A stretch of DNA of 64,000 nucleotides. Source: an uncultured bacterium (GTDB lineage Bacteria; Cyanobacteriota; Vampirovibrionia; Gastranaerophilales; Gastranaerophilaceae). How positions within the stretch are numbered: the first letter of the stretch is position 1; each line of letters begins with the position of its first letter. Location: positions 1-64,000 of the forward strand of contig CASDWY010000029.1 of assembly GCA_949284985.1 (NCBI GenBank), given 5' to 3'. Below, piece by piece: positions 1-8,504 of this stretch. The notes under the pieces are model-generated. The model was not told the DNA's origin. It worked only from the letters and a program-made list of their open reading frames with translations, and did no database searches. Position numbers and translations under genes: made by a program.

Positions 1-272
1 AAATTTGTTTTATATTTATTACAGACAAAATTAATCAATGCTGAGGCATAGCCTTTATTTTGATACTGCGTATAAGTTGCAAGATTTTTTATTTCAACGG
101 TTTCCTTATCAATCTCCATAACAGCACAGATTGATGTCAAGGTATCATTATCGTACAAAGCAAAAATAGTTGACTGCTTTATATATTTATTAATCATCTT
201 TTCATCTTCATCGCCGATTAACAAAATATCCGTATAATCAGTTTTGTTTGTAGAGATTTCCTTAATTTGCAT
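1..272 (-). CDS. GNAT-family N-acetyltransferase, 3' end outside the window
   Basis: Reading left from an ATG at 272 the frame stays open to the window edge (about 90 residues visible). The end of the visible part, YTQYQNKGYASALI, has the Gly/Ala-rich acetyl-CoA pyrophosphate-binding loop of motif A of the GNAT fold (Q/R-x-x-G-x-G/A), preceded by beta-strand-like hydrophobic segments (IFALYDND, SICAVMEI). GNAT enzymes move an acetyl group from acetyl-CoA to an amine; nothing visible indicates the acceptor. The gene is divergent from the HAD remnant to its right. Family assignment is fairly sure; the C-terminal substrate region is not in view. Confidence 0.75.
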   Translation of the reverse strand, partial: MQIKEISTNKTDYTDILLIGDEDEKMINKYIKQSTIFALYDNDTLTSICAVMEIDKETVEIKNLATYTQYQNKGYASALINFVCNKYKTN

Positions 273-290
273 AAATTAAATATATCATAA

Positions 291-641
291 TTGATACAAA
301 ACGAATATACATGCTGTCGACCCGCAACAAGCTTTGGAATGGTGGATGTAAAAGTTATGCCCGGGGCGAAGGAGTTTATCGACAGCCTGAAAGCAGACGG
401 GCATACGATTATTATAAACACTGCCCGTAATATGCAGACTCAGGGGCATAACGTGGGTAGGGTTATGAAAAATGTAGGTAAAATCACTCTTGATTGGCTG
501 GAAGAAAACGGCATTAAGTACGATGAGATTTTCTTTGGCAAACCAAATGCCGATATCACGATTGATGACAGAGTTATGAAGTTTGAAGATTGGCACAAGA
601 TGGATAAAGGAGAACTTATAAAACAGGCAAAGGATAGATAG
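291..641 (+). pseudogene. N-terminally truncated HAD-like phosphatase fragment
   Basis: From about residue 18 (VKVMPGAKEFIDSLK) to the end (GKPNADITIDDRVMKFEDW) the frame matches the pattern of small HAD hydrolases found near capsule or LPS loci. The conserved acidic end (TIDDR) is the HAD motif IV and the GxTIIINTAR stretch is motif II-like. Missing is motif I, the nucleophile DxDGT that should sit at the very N-terminus. The first 17 residues, from a TTG at 291, are unrelated to the family and have no ribosome-binding site. Without the nucleophilic Asp the product could not be a HAD phosphatase, so I call it a 5'-deleted remnant. It lies two bases before the next gene. Confidence 0.65.
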
Positions 642-642
642 A

Positions 643-1032
643 ATGGATGAATTAAGAATTTTATATGAATTATTAAATAAATATGCTCAAAATGAGGATT
701 ATAGTACTGAATTTATAAAACTAGTGAGCCCTAGGTTAGTAGGGGGTATCCCTAGTAAGATATCTCTCGATTTGGTATTCCAAATAGTAGATATTCACCA
801 TTTTAACGTAGCGATGTTTAATATAGACAAGAAGGAACATTTTAATACAACCGAAGAAGTTCGGGCATTTTTAATAGATGACAATTTTAATTTTGATGCA
901 GATTATTTAGATTTTATTGAGACATACACTCAAAGAGGTTATTTTATCAATTTTGAGATAAATACCGAATGGAGTTCAAATAATCCTTTTGTAGGAGTGA
1001 TGACTAGATTTGGTTACAAGGCGGCTGATTAG
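643..1032 (+). CDS. hypothetical protein, 129 aa
   Basis: Not recognised. An acidic, soluble 129-residue protein with many aromatic residues (DYLDFIETYTQRGYF) and no membrane segment or signal peptide. The ATG at 643 follows the HAD remnant's stop codon by one base with no strong Shine-Dalgarno, so it may once have been translated by coupling to that gene. The surroundings are decayed, and it may itself be a passenger of a horizontally acquired polysaccharide locus. Confidence 0.5.
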   Translation: MDELRILYELLNKYAQNEDYSTEFIKLVSPRLVGGIPSKISLDLVFQIVDIHHFNVAMFNIDKKEHFNTTEEVRAFLIDDNFNFDADYLDFIETYTQRGYFINFEINTEWSSNNPFVGVMTRFGYKAAD

Positions 1033-1055
1033 AAATAGACAAATAGAGGCAATTA

Positions 1056-1358
1056 ATGAATAAAACAGAACAACACTTATTTGTCTTGTGGGAAAAAGCC
1101 AGAGAGAAAGGACAAGAAATTTTAAAGGAAATTAAAGCTCAATTTACTGTGCTTAAAGAATGTGAAATAGAATGAAGTAAAGATAGATTCTTAGACAATC
1201 TAAGTTCTTTTTATGGGCACGATCACACTGGCATAATTGAAGTTGAGTATCAACGGGGCAACGGAAAATTTTTAGTTGTTCTGGTGGAAGATAATGACCC
1301 ATTGCAAAAAAATGTGAATATTATTCAAAATACTATCCTAACCATGTTATTGAAGTAA
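1056..1358 (+). pseudogene. broken gene: in-frame TGA at codon 40
   Basis: An ATG at 1056 opens a frame (MNKTEQHLFVLWEKAREK...) that meets TGA at 1173-1175 and then stays open in the same frame to TAA at 1356-1358, 100 codons in total. The continuation (SKDRFLDNLSSFYG, then NGKFLVVLVEDNDP) is protein-like and on the same strand, which suggests one gene with a nonsense mutation. The stop falls where a TGG (Trp) codon would give EIEWSKDRF, a single G-to-A change. From memory, similar proteins occur near bacterial polysaccharide loci, but I cannot name a function. Recoding of TGA is unlikely because nearby genes end with TGA. Confidence 0.6.
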
Positions 1359-1363
1359 AAAAA

Positions 1364-1555
1364 ATGAAAAAAGAACGTTCTAATATAATAAAAGATAACG
1401 CCAGACTTATTATAGGTCAAATACTTTTGATACTTGCATCAGGAGCAAAAGGTTACGCTGATGGTTGTTCTAATTATCAAAGACAACATAAAACATATAT
1501 TCAATTTGGAAATACATTCTATGGTTCTGATGGTTCAACAGTTACCTTTTATTAA
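1364..1555 (+). CDS. small hypothetical protein with hydrophobic N-terminus, 63 aa
   Basis: Starts five bases after the end of the broken gene, with no clear ribosome-binding site. Residues 13-27 (ARLIIGQILLILASG) form a signal-like hydrophobic stretch after a basic head, and the tail IQFGNTFYGSDGS is reminiscent of short extracytoplasmic glycine/serine-rich repeats. It may be a short secreted or lipid-anchored protein, or the end of a decayed larger one. Function unknown; existence uncertain. Confidence 0.3.
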   Translation: MKKERSNIIKDNARLIIGQILLILASGAKGYADGCSNYQRQHKTYIQFGNTFYGSDGSTVTFY

Positions 1556-1658
1556 TCTTTACTTATAAATATTCATTTAAAGTAGAGCAAATATGTTGTA
1601 ATACAAATATGGTGAAAGCTAAAAAAACGGTGGAAGTACTAAAAGCATTTTTAATAAA

Positions 1659-1865
1659 ATGAGAGAATTAATGCTCTATGATTTGGGAGGATTAAAGCCC
1701 ATTGATGAGCTTGTAAAGATAATTCATGATAAAGATACACCTTTAGACATAAGAACCAAAATTTTACTTGATTTATTGCCGTATATCTATCCTAAACGAA
1801 AGCAAATTGAAGCAAATATTGAAATGGAGAAGTTTACACCAATAGAAATAAAACTTGCAGAATAA
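1659..1865 (+). CDS. small hypothetical protein, phage terminase small-subunit-like
   Basis: A 68-residue helical protein. The stretch DKDTPLDIRTKILLDLLPY followed by IYPKRKQIE resembles the helical middle of phage small-terminase-like proteins from gut bacteria, where 'K-I-..-L-L-PY-YPKRK' recurs; this is pattern recognition, not a verified match. A 17-codon frame (1609-1662) overlaps its start as ATGA, so the true N-terminus may have been frameshifted. A good terminator follows at once. Probably a remnant of a mobile element. Confidence 0.4.
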   Translation: MRELMLYDLGGLKPIDELVKIIHDKDTPLDIRTKILLDLLPYIYPKRKQIEANIEMEKFTPIEIKLAE

Positions 1866-1886
1866 GAGGTTTTAAACCTCTTTTTT
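1864..1886 (+). terminator. rho-independent terminator
   Basis: Perfect hairpin with arms AAGAGGTTT and AAACCTCTT around a single T, running into a T tract. It directly overlaps the stop of the 68-residue gene and closes the decayed region. Confidence 0.8.
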
Positions 1887-1948
1887 AATTCAAAAAAATA
1901 ATTCAACAATAATTCAACTTTAGTTTAACTAAAATTATAGAAAACAAA

Positions 1949-2059
1949 ATGTCTAAAACAATACATCTATTGTACTTATTTTGCGTTTTAGCCTTAGGAC
2001 TTTTACTTGTTAAACAAAGAATATTAGCAAATCTGTTTGCTGGAGTTTGTTCTATATAA
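1949..2059 (+). CDS. possible small membrane peptide, 36 aa
   Basis: ATG-to-TAA frame encoding MSKTIHLLYLFCVLALGLLL plus 16 more residues, that is, one transmembrane helix with a basic C-terminal side. No Shine-Dalgarno is visible (AAAACAAAATG) and there is no family to compare with. Apart from this frame I see nothing in the 1887-2094 gap. Confidence 0.2.
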   Translation: MSKTIHLLYLFCVLALGLLLVKQRILANLFAGVCSI

Positions 2060-2094
2060 ATCCCTGTTTATTGTTATCATAAAATTATTTTAGT

Positions 2095-2661
2095 TCAGTG
2101 TATGTATTTAATAATTTTGGCAGGATTGCCTGCAACAATTGTATTTTGAGGTACATCTTTTGTTACAACAGAGCCTGCACCTATAATTGCTCCGGTCTTT
2201 ATTGTTATGCCTGGTAGTATTGTCACATTTGCTCCTATCCAAACATCATTTTCAATTTTTACTTTTTTAGCATACATTGACAATCTGTTTTCGGGGTTGA
2301 AATCGTGATTTAACGTTGTTATTACAACGCTGTGTCCAATTAAAACATTGTCTCCTATTTCTATCCCACCTTGGTCTTGAAATTTACAACAAGTGTTTAT
2401 GAAAACATTTTTCCCTATTGTAATATTTATACCGCATTCAGTATAAAATGGCGGAAATAACCTAAAGGTATCATCCTTTTTCTTATTAATAAGCTTAAAA
2501 AATAAATCTCTAATTTCATCTGGTGTATGGTATTTATTGTTAAGCTCCATTGTAATTTTTCTTGCGTTTTCACTTAATTCGTAGAATTTTTCAAGTACTG
2601 ATGATGTTTTTTCTACGTAATTGTGAGTACGCATATATTCTATAAATTCAGAGTTATTCAT
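2095..2661 (-). CDS. sugar O-acetyltransferase, LacA/Maa/NodL type
   Basis: 188 residues, the usual length for the maltose/galactoside acetyltransferase family of left-handed beta-helix enzymes. The N-terminal helical Mac domain is residues 1-60. Hexapeptide repeats (I-G-x-N-V-F-I, I-G-D-N-V-L-I-G, WIGANVTI) fill about 85-185. The catalytic His lies in TTLNHDF, and the C-terminal loop GAGSVVTKDVP...AGNPAKII is typical. Such enzymes acetylate a sugar hydroxyl with acetyl-CoA in the cytoplasm; the acceptor cannot be told. It stands alone on the minus strand, 80 bp downstream of the LysR gene and possibly in its transcript. Confidence 0.9.
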   Translation of the reverse strand: MNNSEFIEYMRTHNYVEKTSSVLEKFYELSENARKITMELNNKYHTPDEIRDLFFKLINKKKDDTFRLFPPFYTECGINITIGKNVFINTCCKFQDQGGIEIGDNVLIGHSVVITTLNHDFNPENRLSMYAKKVKIENDVWIGANVTILPGITIKTGAIIGAGSVVTKDVPQNTIVAGNPAKIIKYIH

Positions 2662-2741
2662 AATCTTTATTATTTACTATGTTTTATAAAATGGCAAATG
2701 CTTATATTGAATGCGATATTATGCTTTTGAGGCATAAATAT

Positions 2742-3635
2742 TTAAGAGGTCAGCTTTTGCGTGATTTTCGATAAAAAAACTTTTGCTGCTGGTGAAAACA
2801 TCTGGTATTTTTTCCAAACTATATTAAGTTCTGATTTTAAAGTAGGCTTAAGAGGTTTAAAACAAAGATTGTTATTACCTGTTACGTTAATTAATCCATC
2901 TAATCCTAAAGCATACCCCACAGCTGCTTCAACCATAATTGCAGCATTGTATATAAGATTGTATCTTGCAACAATATTTAGGTTTTTAATTTTATCCCCA
3001 AACCATTCTAAATAGTTGTTTTTTATATTAATTATTTTTTCAACTTGTCTTGAGGCAATTAAGGGAATACCAATTAAATCTTCTATAGTAATAAAATTTT
3101 TACGTGCTAAAGGGGCATCTTTTTTCATAATTAGTCCCCAAGTATCGAACGAGTTTAATGATAAGTATTCATATTTAGAAATATCAGTAGGTTGAATTAA
3201 TATGCCAAAATCCAGTAAACCCTTATCGAGTTTTTCGCTTACATCATCTGCATTTCCGCTATATAGATTGTATTTGATATTTGGGTATTCTTCTTGTAGT
3301 TCTTTTATAACTTCTGCAACAATTTTTATGGAAGATGATTCTCCGCCACCTATAAAAATTTCACCGCCTAATTTGTCTTTCATATTAGAGAAATCAGCTT
3401 CGGTTTTATCAGCGAGCTCAATAATTTCTTGTGCGCGCTGTTTTAAAAGCATTCCTTCTGGTGTTAGTGATATGCTGTGAGAACTCCTTGTAAAAAGCTG
3501 TTGACCCAATTCTTTTTCTAAGTCCATTAGTTGTCTTGAAAGAGTTGGTTGAGTTACATGCAAAAAATTAGCTGCCCCTGTAATTGTACCTTCTTTTACA
3601 ACTGCTAGGAAATATCTTAAAACTCTAAGTTCCAT
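2742..3635 (-). CDS. LysR-family transcriptional regulator
   Basis: The N-terminal winged helix-turn-helix (MELRVLRYFLAVVKEG...VTQPTLSRQLMDLEKELG) and effector-binding domain (about residues 90-290) give a standard 297-residue LysR protein. I start at the ATG at 3635, preceded by GGAGAG seven bases away; an upstream in-frame start would add 18 non-conserved residues. It is divergent from the DUF3737 gene, with a 170-bp gap that would hold a LysR operator, so control of that gene is likely by the usual LysR arrangement. The inducer is unknown. Confidence 0.92.
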   Translation of the reverse strand: MELRVLRYFLAVVKEGTITGAANFLHVTQPTLSRQLMDLEKELGQQLFTRSSHSISLTPEGMLLKQRAQEIIELADKTEADFSNMKDKLGGEIFIGGGESSSIKIVAEVIKELQEEYPNIKYNLYSGNADDVSEKLDKGLLDFGILIQPTDISKYEYLSLNSFDTWGLIMKKDAPLARKNFITIEDLIGIPLIASRQVEKIINIKNNYLEWFGDKIKNLNIVARYNLIYNAAIMVEAAVGYALGLDGLINVTGNNNLCFKPLKPTLKSELNIVWKKYQMFSPAAKVFLSKITQKLTS

Positions 3636-3807
3636 ATTGTCTCTCCGCTGATAATGATTATCTTTAAATTTTATATGCTTGTCAAGCATAATTGATTATA
3701 CAATATAAGTATTTGCTATTTTTTTATGCATTGTAAATAATTAAAATGTAAATTTGTTATATGAAATTTGTGCACATTGTATTTTTTAATTAAAAAGGAG
3801 ATTTGTT

Positions 3808-4647
3808 GTGATGCAAGTCATTGATAAAATTTTTGATGAAGAGCGCTCTTTATATAACCTTAAAGACGCTGAAGTTTTGAACTGTACTTTTGCCGGAGAA
3901 AAAGATGGAGAATCCGTATTAAAAGAATGTAGAAATATATCTGTTAGAAATTGTTCATTTTCTCTTAGATATCCATTGTGGCATGTAAAAAAATTTGAGC
4001 TTATAAATTCTAAAATGGATGAAAAAACTCGTGCTCCGCTTTGGTATAGTGAAGATGGCTTAATCTCCGAATGCCATATTGATGGAATAAAATGCCTAAG
4101 AGAGTGTAAAAACATAAATGTAGAAAAATCTATAATAAATTCACCTGAGTTTGCTTGGAAGTGTTCGAATATTTTTATTAGAAATTCCATAATTAATTCT
4201 GAATATTTTGTTTTTGATTCTAGTAATGTAAAAATACACGGCTTAGAAATGAGTGGCAAGTACTCGTTTCAATATGTCAAGAATCTTCATATTATAAATT
4301 CTAAATTGGACACTAAGGATGCTTTTTGGCATTCTGAAAATGTTATCGTTGAGAATTCTATTATAAAAGGAGAATATTTGGGTTGGTTTTCTGATAAGCT
4401 TACTTTAATAAATTGCCAAATTAGTGGGACTCAACCTTTATGTTATTGTAAAAATCTTAAACTTATTAATTGCAAAATGGATGGGTGCGATTTGGCTTTT
4501 GAATATTCTGATGTTCAAGCGGATATAATAGGAGGGATTGTTTCTGTAAAAAATCCGAAATCAGGGGTTATTCAAGCTGATTCTGTTGGTGAAATTATAT
4601 CTGAGAATCCGATATTCCCTTCTAAAGGAATAGTTAGAACAAGATAA
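3808..4647 (+). CDS. DUF3737-family right-handed beta-helix protein
   Basis: About 280 residues made of short repeats of the form (I/V)xNSxIxxxxxFW (SIINSPEFAWKCSNIFI, NSKLDTKDAFWHSENVIV, NSIIKGEYLGWFSDKLTL), the turn pattern of DUF3737 proteins, predicted parallel beta-helices of unknown function. AAGGAG lies at 3795-3800; either the GTG at 3808 (7-base spacing) or the ATG at 3811 (10-base spacing) could start it. No signal peptide. Divergent from the LysR gene and probably under its control, a pairing I believe is common for this family. The substrate or role is unknown. Confidence 0.85.
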   Translation: MMQVIDKIFDEERSLYNLKDAEVLNCTFAGEKDGESVLKECRNISVRNCSFSLRYPLWHVKKFELINSKMDEKTRAPLWYSEDGLISECHIDGIKCLRECKNINVEKSIINSPEFAWKCSNIFIRNSIINSEYFVFDSSNVKIHGLEMSGKYSFQYVKNLHIINSKLDTKDAFWHSENVIVENSIIKGEYLGWFSDKLTLINCQISGTQPLCYCKNLKLINCKMDGCDLAFEYSDVQADIIGGIVSVKNPKSGVIQADSVGEIISENPIFPSKGIVRTR

Positions 4648-4681
4648 GTTTTTTTTGATTTAAATATTGATTTTAAGAGTG

Positions 4682-5077
4682 TTAATTAGGTTGTTTGTAT
4701 AATTTTTTTATTTCTTCTACATCTTTGATTCTGGGAATTCTTATTCTTTTAGGGTTGAAAGGAATAGAAAATCTTATTTTTCTGGGTTCATTTTCGGGTA
4801 AGTTCCGTTTTTTGTTGAAGTAGGAGATGCTTGTTCTATATTGTTTTAGTACGTGATCAAAGTATGATTTAAAATCTATTCTTTCTCTTTTGTATTCTTT
4901 GAACCCCATAATTTTTTCGTGGTTTGGTTCATGGCAAGTTATAATTCTTCCAACTACATTCCATTGGTTACTTATTTCTGTAAGTTTGTGTTTTATATTA
5001 TTATCTTTATATTTTGTTATTTTTCTAGTAAATTTTTCGCAATTTCCAAATGACACCGGTTGTATAGCTGCACACAT
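4682..5077 (-). CDS. lineage-specific hypothetical protein with N-terminal 'PVSFG' motif
   Basis: 131 residues, strongly basic (C-terminal IRFSIPFNPKRIRIPRI), no membrane segment. The first residues, MCAAIQPVSFGN, resemble the start of the 70-residue protein at 31479-31691 (MRINPIQNETFGS): a short hydrophobic/Pro element and then Phe-Gly within 13 residues. AAGGAAAA lies seven bases before the ATG. Function unknown. The basic charge could mean nucleic-acid or membrane-surface binding, which is only a guess. Confidence 0.6.
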   Translation of the reverse strand: MCAAIQPVSFGNCEKFTRKITKYKDNNIKHKLTEISNQWNVVGRIITCHEPNHEKIMGFKEYKRERIDFKSYFDHVLKQYRTSISYFNKKRNLPENEPRKIRFSIPFNPKRIRIPRIKDVEEIKKLYKQPN

Positions 5078-5139
5078 TTTATTTTCCTTTTTTTTATGAT
5101 TTTAGCATGTTGATATTACTAATGCAAAGATTTTATATA

Positions 5140-5832
5140 TTAATCTTTAATTTGCTCATAATAGGTTTGTGAAAGATTTTGAAATAATACAAGAAAATTT
5201 AAAGTTATTATTATGCAAATAGTGTAATCAAATAGTGGTGTAAAACCAAACAATCCATAAATTAGACCGCCTATTGGCAGGGATAGTGCTAAATTTAAAA
5301 GTATTGCGGTTATCGCGTAGATTACCAGATAAACAATAACTTCATGGAAATTTTTAATAATTTTTATTGGGTTTAGTCCTTCAAGTATTTTAAATTTTTT
5401 CGAGTAGAAAATAATACTTGTGACTAAAAAAGATGAAAATATTAAATAACCCAATGTAGCAAGTATTTTCATGTTGTATAAAGACAAGTCCAAGGTTGTT
5501 GTAGCATAGTTATGGAACAAAAAAATTGGTATTGTATATACACCACAAGAAATTATTCCCTTTAATCCAATATAAAAGGACTTAAAAATATTAAGATCCG
5601 GTAATATATATGTTTTCTCTTCTATAGAGTTGTTAAGGGTTTGTAGCATTGTTCCTAAGTAGGATGTAAAAAGAATTATTAACAATATCATTATTGTTGA
5701 ATTTGTTTGTGGAGTTGAGTCATAGTTGTATAGTATATGTGCTAAAAATGGCGCAAGACTAAATACATTTATTTTGAATAATGCATTGTTGTCAGAAAGT
5801 ATGAGTTTTATTGAGTCTATTATTGATGCCAT
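5140..5832 (-). CDS. integral membrane protein, DUF4013-like
   Basis: 230 residues with about six hydrophobic segments (roughly 20-36, 45-62, 85-105, 120-142, 160-185 and 200-222). The central charged loop FYSKKFKILEGLNPIKIIKNF, between helices 4 and 5, resembles DUF4013 proteins, a family of six-helix membrane proteins of unknown function that are common in Archaea and some gut bacteria. Monocistronic on the minus strand, downstream of a T-rich gap. No transport motif is seen. Confidence 0.6.
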   Translation of the reverse strand: MASIIDSIKLILSDNNALFKINVFSLAPFLAHILYNYDSTPQTNSTIMILLIILFTSYLGTMLQTLNNSIEEKTYILPDLNIFKSFYIGLKGIISCGVYTIPIFLFHNYATTTLDLSLYNMKILATLGYLIFSSFLVTSIIFYSKKFKILEGLNPIKIIKNFHEVIVYLVIYAITAILLNLALSLPIGGLIYGLFGFTPLFDYTICIIITLNFLVLFQNLSQTYYEQIKD

Positions 5833-5911
5833 AAAAACCTTTTTTTATTTATTTTAATACAAACGCAATTTTTTTTCATTTAAATACTTTATATAGAAAG
5901 GTAGGTGAAAT

Positions 5912-6271
5912 ATGTCGGTTACTTATACTCCTTTGGAAATGTTATCGCGTTCAGGAATTATTGGTTTTGATGCAGACTCTTATTTAAAGGGAAATGAGGG
6001 GTCGACAATATCTGTACCTAGAGCTGATTATAAAGTAAATGGTATGGATGATTATACTTATAGCAAAGATAGTAGTTCTGATAAGTATAATTTTTCTAAA
6101 AATCTTATAGAAAAACCGAGTTTGTTTAAAAAGATTTTAGCTTCTCTTTTGTTTTTATACATTACCGGAGTGGTTGTTACTCGTGGAAAATTAAATAACA
6201 TATTTAGTCGCGATTTTTATAGTAAGTGCAGAGAAAAAGTTTGTAAATTTATAGCGAAAATTTTTAAATAA
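5912..6271 (+). CDS. hypothetical protein with one membrane segment, 119 aa
   Basis: Starts at an ATG preceded by GAAAGGTAGGTGAA. Residues 1-80 are polar with Ser/Asp/Tyr-rich low-complexity sequence (YTYSKDSSSDKYNF); residues 84-100 (ILASLLFLYITGVVVTR) form one transmembrane helix, followed by a basic Cys-containing tail. The orientation would put the polar head outside and the basic tail inside. Not recognised as any family. Confidence 0.6.
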   Translation: MSVTYTPLEMLSRSGIIGFDADSYLKGNEGSTISVPRADYKVNGMDDYTYSKDSSSDKYNFSKNLIEKPSLFKKILASLLFLYITGVVVTRGKLNNIFSRDFYSKCREKVCKFIAKIFK

Positions 6272-6328
6272 GATTGTTTATATTGTATTAAGTTATATAA
6301 TAGTCTTTGTTTGATAAGAGGAAGAGAT

Positions 6329-7843
6329 ATGCAAAGACAACCATTATTTTATGATATTACATTAAGGGATGCGAATCAGTCTTTAAAAAAGCCGTGGGAT
6401 TTAAGAGAAAAAGAAATTATTTTTAATTATTTAGCAGAGCTAGGAGTGCAAGCAGTTGAAGTTGGTTTTCCTGCTGCATCAGAGATGGATTTTGCGGCAT
6501 GTAGCCGTTTAGCAGAAATTGCCCCTAAAGATACGATAATTTCGGGATTAGCAAGAGCCGTTGAACATGATATTGTTAAAGTGGTTCAAGCATTGGAAGC
6601 GGCGTCAAAGCCTCGTATACATACTTTTATAACAATGAGTCCATTTAATATGAAGTATGTTTTAAATAAGCGACCGCAAGAAGTTAGAAAGCTCGCTATT
6701 GAAGCAGTTACTTTTGCTAAAAGTTTAATTTGTGAAAAAGGAGAAATTGAGTTTTCTGTAGAGCATTTTGGTGATTGTATAGAGAATCTCGATTGGGTTA
6801 TTGATTCACTTAAAGAGGTTGTTAAAGCTGGTGCTACAACAATAAATCTTCCTAATACAGTTGAGCGCTATAGAATAAAAACTTATGTAGATATGGTAGA
6901 AAAAGTGTATAATGCTTTACCAAAAGATATAGCAATATCAGTTCATTGCCACAATGATTTAGGCATGGCTACAGCAGCGACGGTAGAAAGCTATTTTGCA
7001 GGTGCTATACAGTTGGAATGTGCTTTAAATGGACTTGGGGAGAGAGCAGGTAATACAAATATGTATGAAGTTGCTATTGCCTTGCATAATTCAGGGGTTA
7101 ATACAGGGCTTAATTTGGATAAGATATATGAAACCGCATTAGTCGTTTCTGAAATGTCAGGAGTTCCTATTTATGAGAAAGCGCCGCTGATAGGCCCTGA
7201 TGCTTTGGCTCATAGAAGCGGAATTCATCAAGATGGTGCAGTAAAAACTAAAAATATGGAAAAAGGTGCCTATAGAGCGATACATCCATCTTTAATAGGA
7301 AGATCTAATGATGAAAAGCTTGGTTTTACTTCTCAATCAGGTAAAACGGCTGTTTTTGAAATTATTTCTAATGCAGGTTATCCTATTTCAATGCAAGAAG
7401 CCGTTCGTATTACTCCTTTAGTAAAAGAAAAGGCACAAACTGTTGGAGAACTTTCTGACAAGCAGCTTATAGATATTTATATTCAAGAAGTTTTTGAACC
7501 TAAAGGTCCATTTTTGTTAAAAATGTTTGAAAAAATTACTGATGAGCAGTTTCATTTGGTATTTTTGCATAATGATAAAAAGTATGATTTAATTGGCAAA
7601 GGAAATGGACCCTTAGCAGCTTGTTTGAATGCGTTGGATGAGGCAGGTTTTCAACAGAAGTTATTGCATTATGAGCAACAGGCTATAGATGAAGATATTT
7701 TGGGCTCTGAAGCTATTGCAATGAGTATAATTCATTTAGAAGGGAAAAATGGTGAAACAATTGTTGCGAGAGCTAAGGATACCAGCACAATGAAAGCCAA
7801 TGTTAATGCTATTTTTAATGGGTTGAATATAATCAATTCTTAA
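6329..7843 (+). CDS. leuA: 2-isopropylmalate synthase
   Basis: 504 residues. It catalyses the first committed step of leucine synthesis: acetyl-CoA plus 2-oxoisovalerate gives 2-isopropylmalate. The HMGL-like TIM barrel starts with FYDITLRDANQSLKKPW (metal-binding Asp after the Arg), and has SVHCHNDLGMATAA (metal His pair) and GERAGNTNM near 230-270; the C-terminal third is the LeuA dimer/allosteric domain. The usual DG after LRD is DA here, as in the divergent 'NQSLKKPW' branch. I start at the ATG at 6329, preceded by AAGAGGAAGAG. No leucine leader peptide is visible in the short upstream gap. The 3' end overlaps the converging kinase gene by 4 bp. Confidence 0.9.
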   Translation: MQRQPLFYDITLRDANQSLKKPWDLREKEIIFNYLAELGVQAVEVGFPAASEMDFAACSRLAEIAPKDTIISGLARAVEHDIVKVVQALEAASKPRIHTFITMSPFNMKYVLNKRPQEVRKLAIEAVTFAKSLICEKGEIEFSVEHFGDCIENLDWVIDSLKEVVKAGATTINLPNTVERYRIKTYVDMVEKVYNALPKDIAISVHCHNDLGMATAATVESYFAGAIQLECALNGLGERAGNTNMYEVAIALHNSGVNTGLNLDKIYETALVVSEMSGVPIYEKAPLIGPDALAHRSGIHQDGAVKTKNMEKGAYRAIHPSLIGRSNDEKLGFTSQSGKTAVFEIISNAGYPISMQEAVRITPLVKEKAQTVGELSDKQLIDIYIQEVFEPKGPFLLKMFEKITDEQFHLVFLHNDKKYDLIGKGNGPLAACLNALDEAGFQQKLLHYEQQAIDEDILGSEAIAMSIIHLEGKNGETIVARAKDTSTMKANVNAIFNGLNIINS

Positions 7844-8367
7844 AGATTAAAATATTTTTTTATTTCAGCGATAATTTTTTGAGAATTTTTAACAAGGTCC
7901 TCATAAGAATTGTCATTAGAAATAACAAAATCCCAATCAGAAATATTGTCAAGGGCTGTTTCTGTTATGTCGTTTTCTGCGGCTAGAATTCCTCTTTTTG
8001 CTCTGCTTTCTGTTGTAGAATTAACTCGTATTTTAAAGGCATTTGCTTGTTTAAAATAATCATATTCTTTTTGAACTCGTATATCCGGAACAATTATATC
8101 TTGAGGCAAAGCAATAACTTTTTTTATCCAATAATCAGCATCTTGGCTTCTTCTTTTATTGCCTAATGCTTGCAGATCAGCTCTGTAGTGTGATTTGTTT
8201 TTCTCTATTTCTTCAATAGTTAAACCTTTTTCTTCTGCGTATTCTATTTTTATCCCATCACCCAGTCCGATTCTTTTAAAATTAGGTAATTCTTTTAGCA
8301 ATATTTTGGCTAAAGTATCCTTACCGCTAAACTGTTTTCCTGAGATTACTATTATTTTTTTTGTCAT
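7840..8367 (-). CDS. P-loop kinase, nucleotide/phosphomevalonate kinase-like
   Basis: 175 residues with an N-terminal Walker A, ISGKQFSGKDTLAKILL, and a lid-like segment HYRADLQALGNKRRSQDADYW. That segment resembles the YRxDMIxWGExKR motif of the eukaryote-type phosphomevalonate kinase fold and of phage deoxynucleotide monophosphate kinases. The product is therefore probably a small-molecule or nucleotide kinase. It is too short and lacks the motifs for guanylate or thymidylate kinase. It converges on leuA. The true substrate is unknown. Confidence 0.65.
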   Translation of the reverse strand: MTKKIIVISGKQFSGKDTLAKILLKELPNFKRIGLGDGIKIEYAEEKGLTIEEIEKNKSHYRADLQALGNKRRSQDADYWIKKVIALPQDIIVPDIRVQKEYDYFKQANAFKIRVNSTTESRAKRGILAAENDITETALDNISDWDFVISNDNSYEDLVKNSQKIIAEIKKYFNL

Positions 8368-8379
8368 AATTATTATCCT

Positions 8380-8405
8380 TTATTTATGAATTTTATCATA
8401 AATAA
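8380..8405. repeat. inverted repeat before the P-loop kinase gene
   Basis: Perfect 10-bp arms TTATTTATGA and TCATAAATAA with a 6-base loop, 13 bases upstream of the kinase start codon on the minus strand. It has no T tract of terminator type for the kinase and may be an operator or a 5'-UTR hairpin. Confidence 0.45.
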
Positions 8406-8504
8406 GTTTTGTATGTAAATTTTAAATAATTTGAAAGCAATTATTGATTTTAAATTTTTTTTATATAAAATAGAGAAACACAGTGTAAAAGTGGAAGGTG
8501 AATT

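Noticed and set aside
1173-1175. TGA read as an amino acid (alternative code)
   Set aside because: Several intact genes, such as the TPR and first YkgJ genes, end with TGA and overlap downstream starts, and Trp is encoded by TGG throughout.
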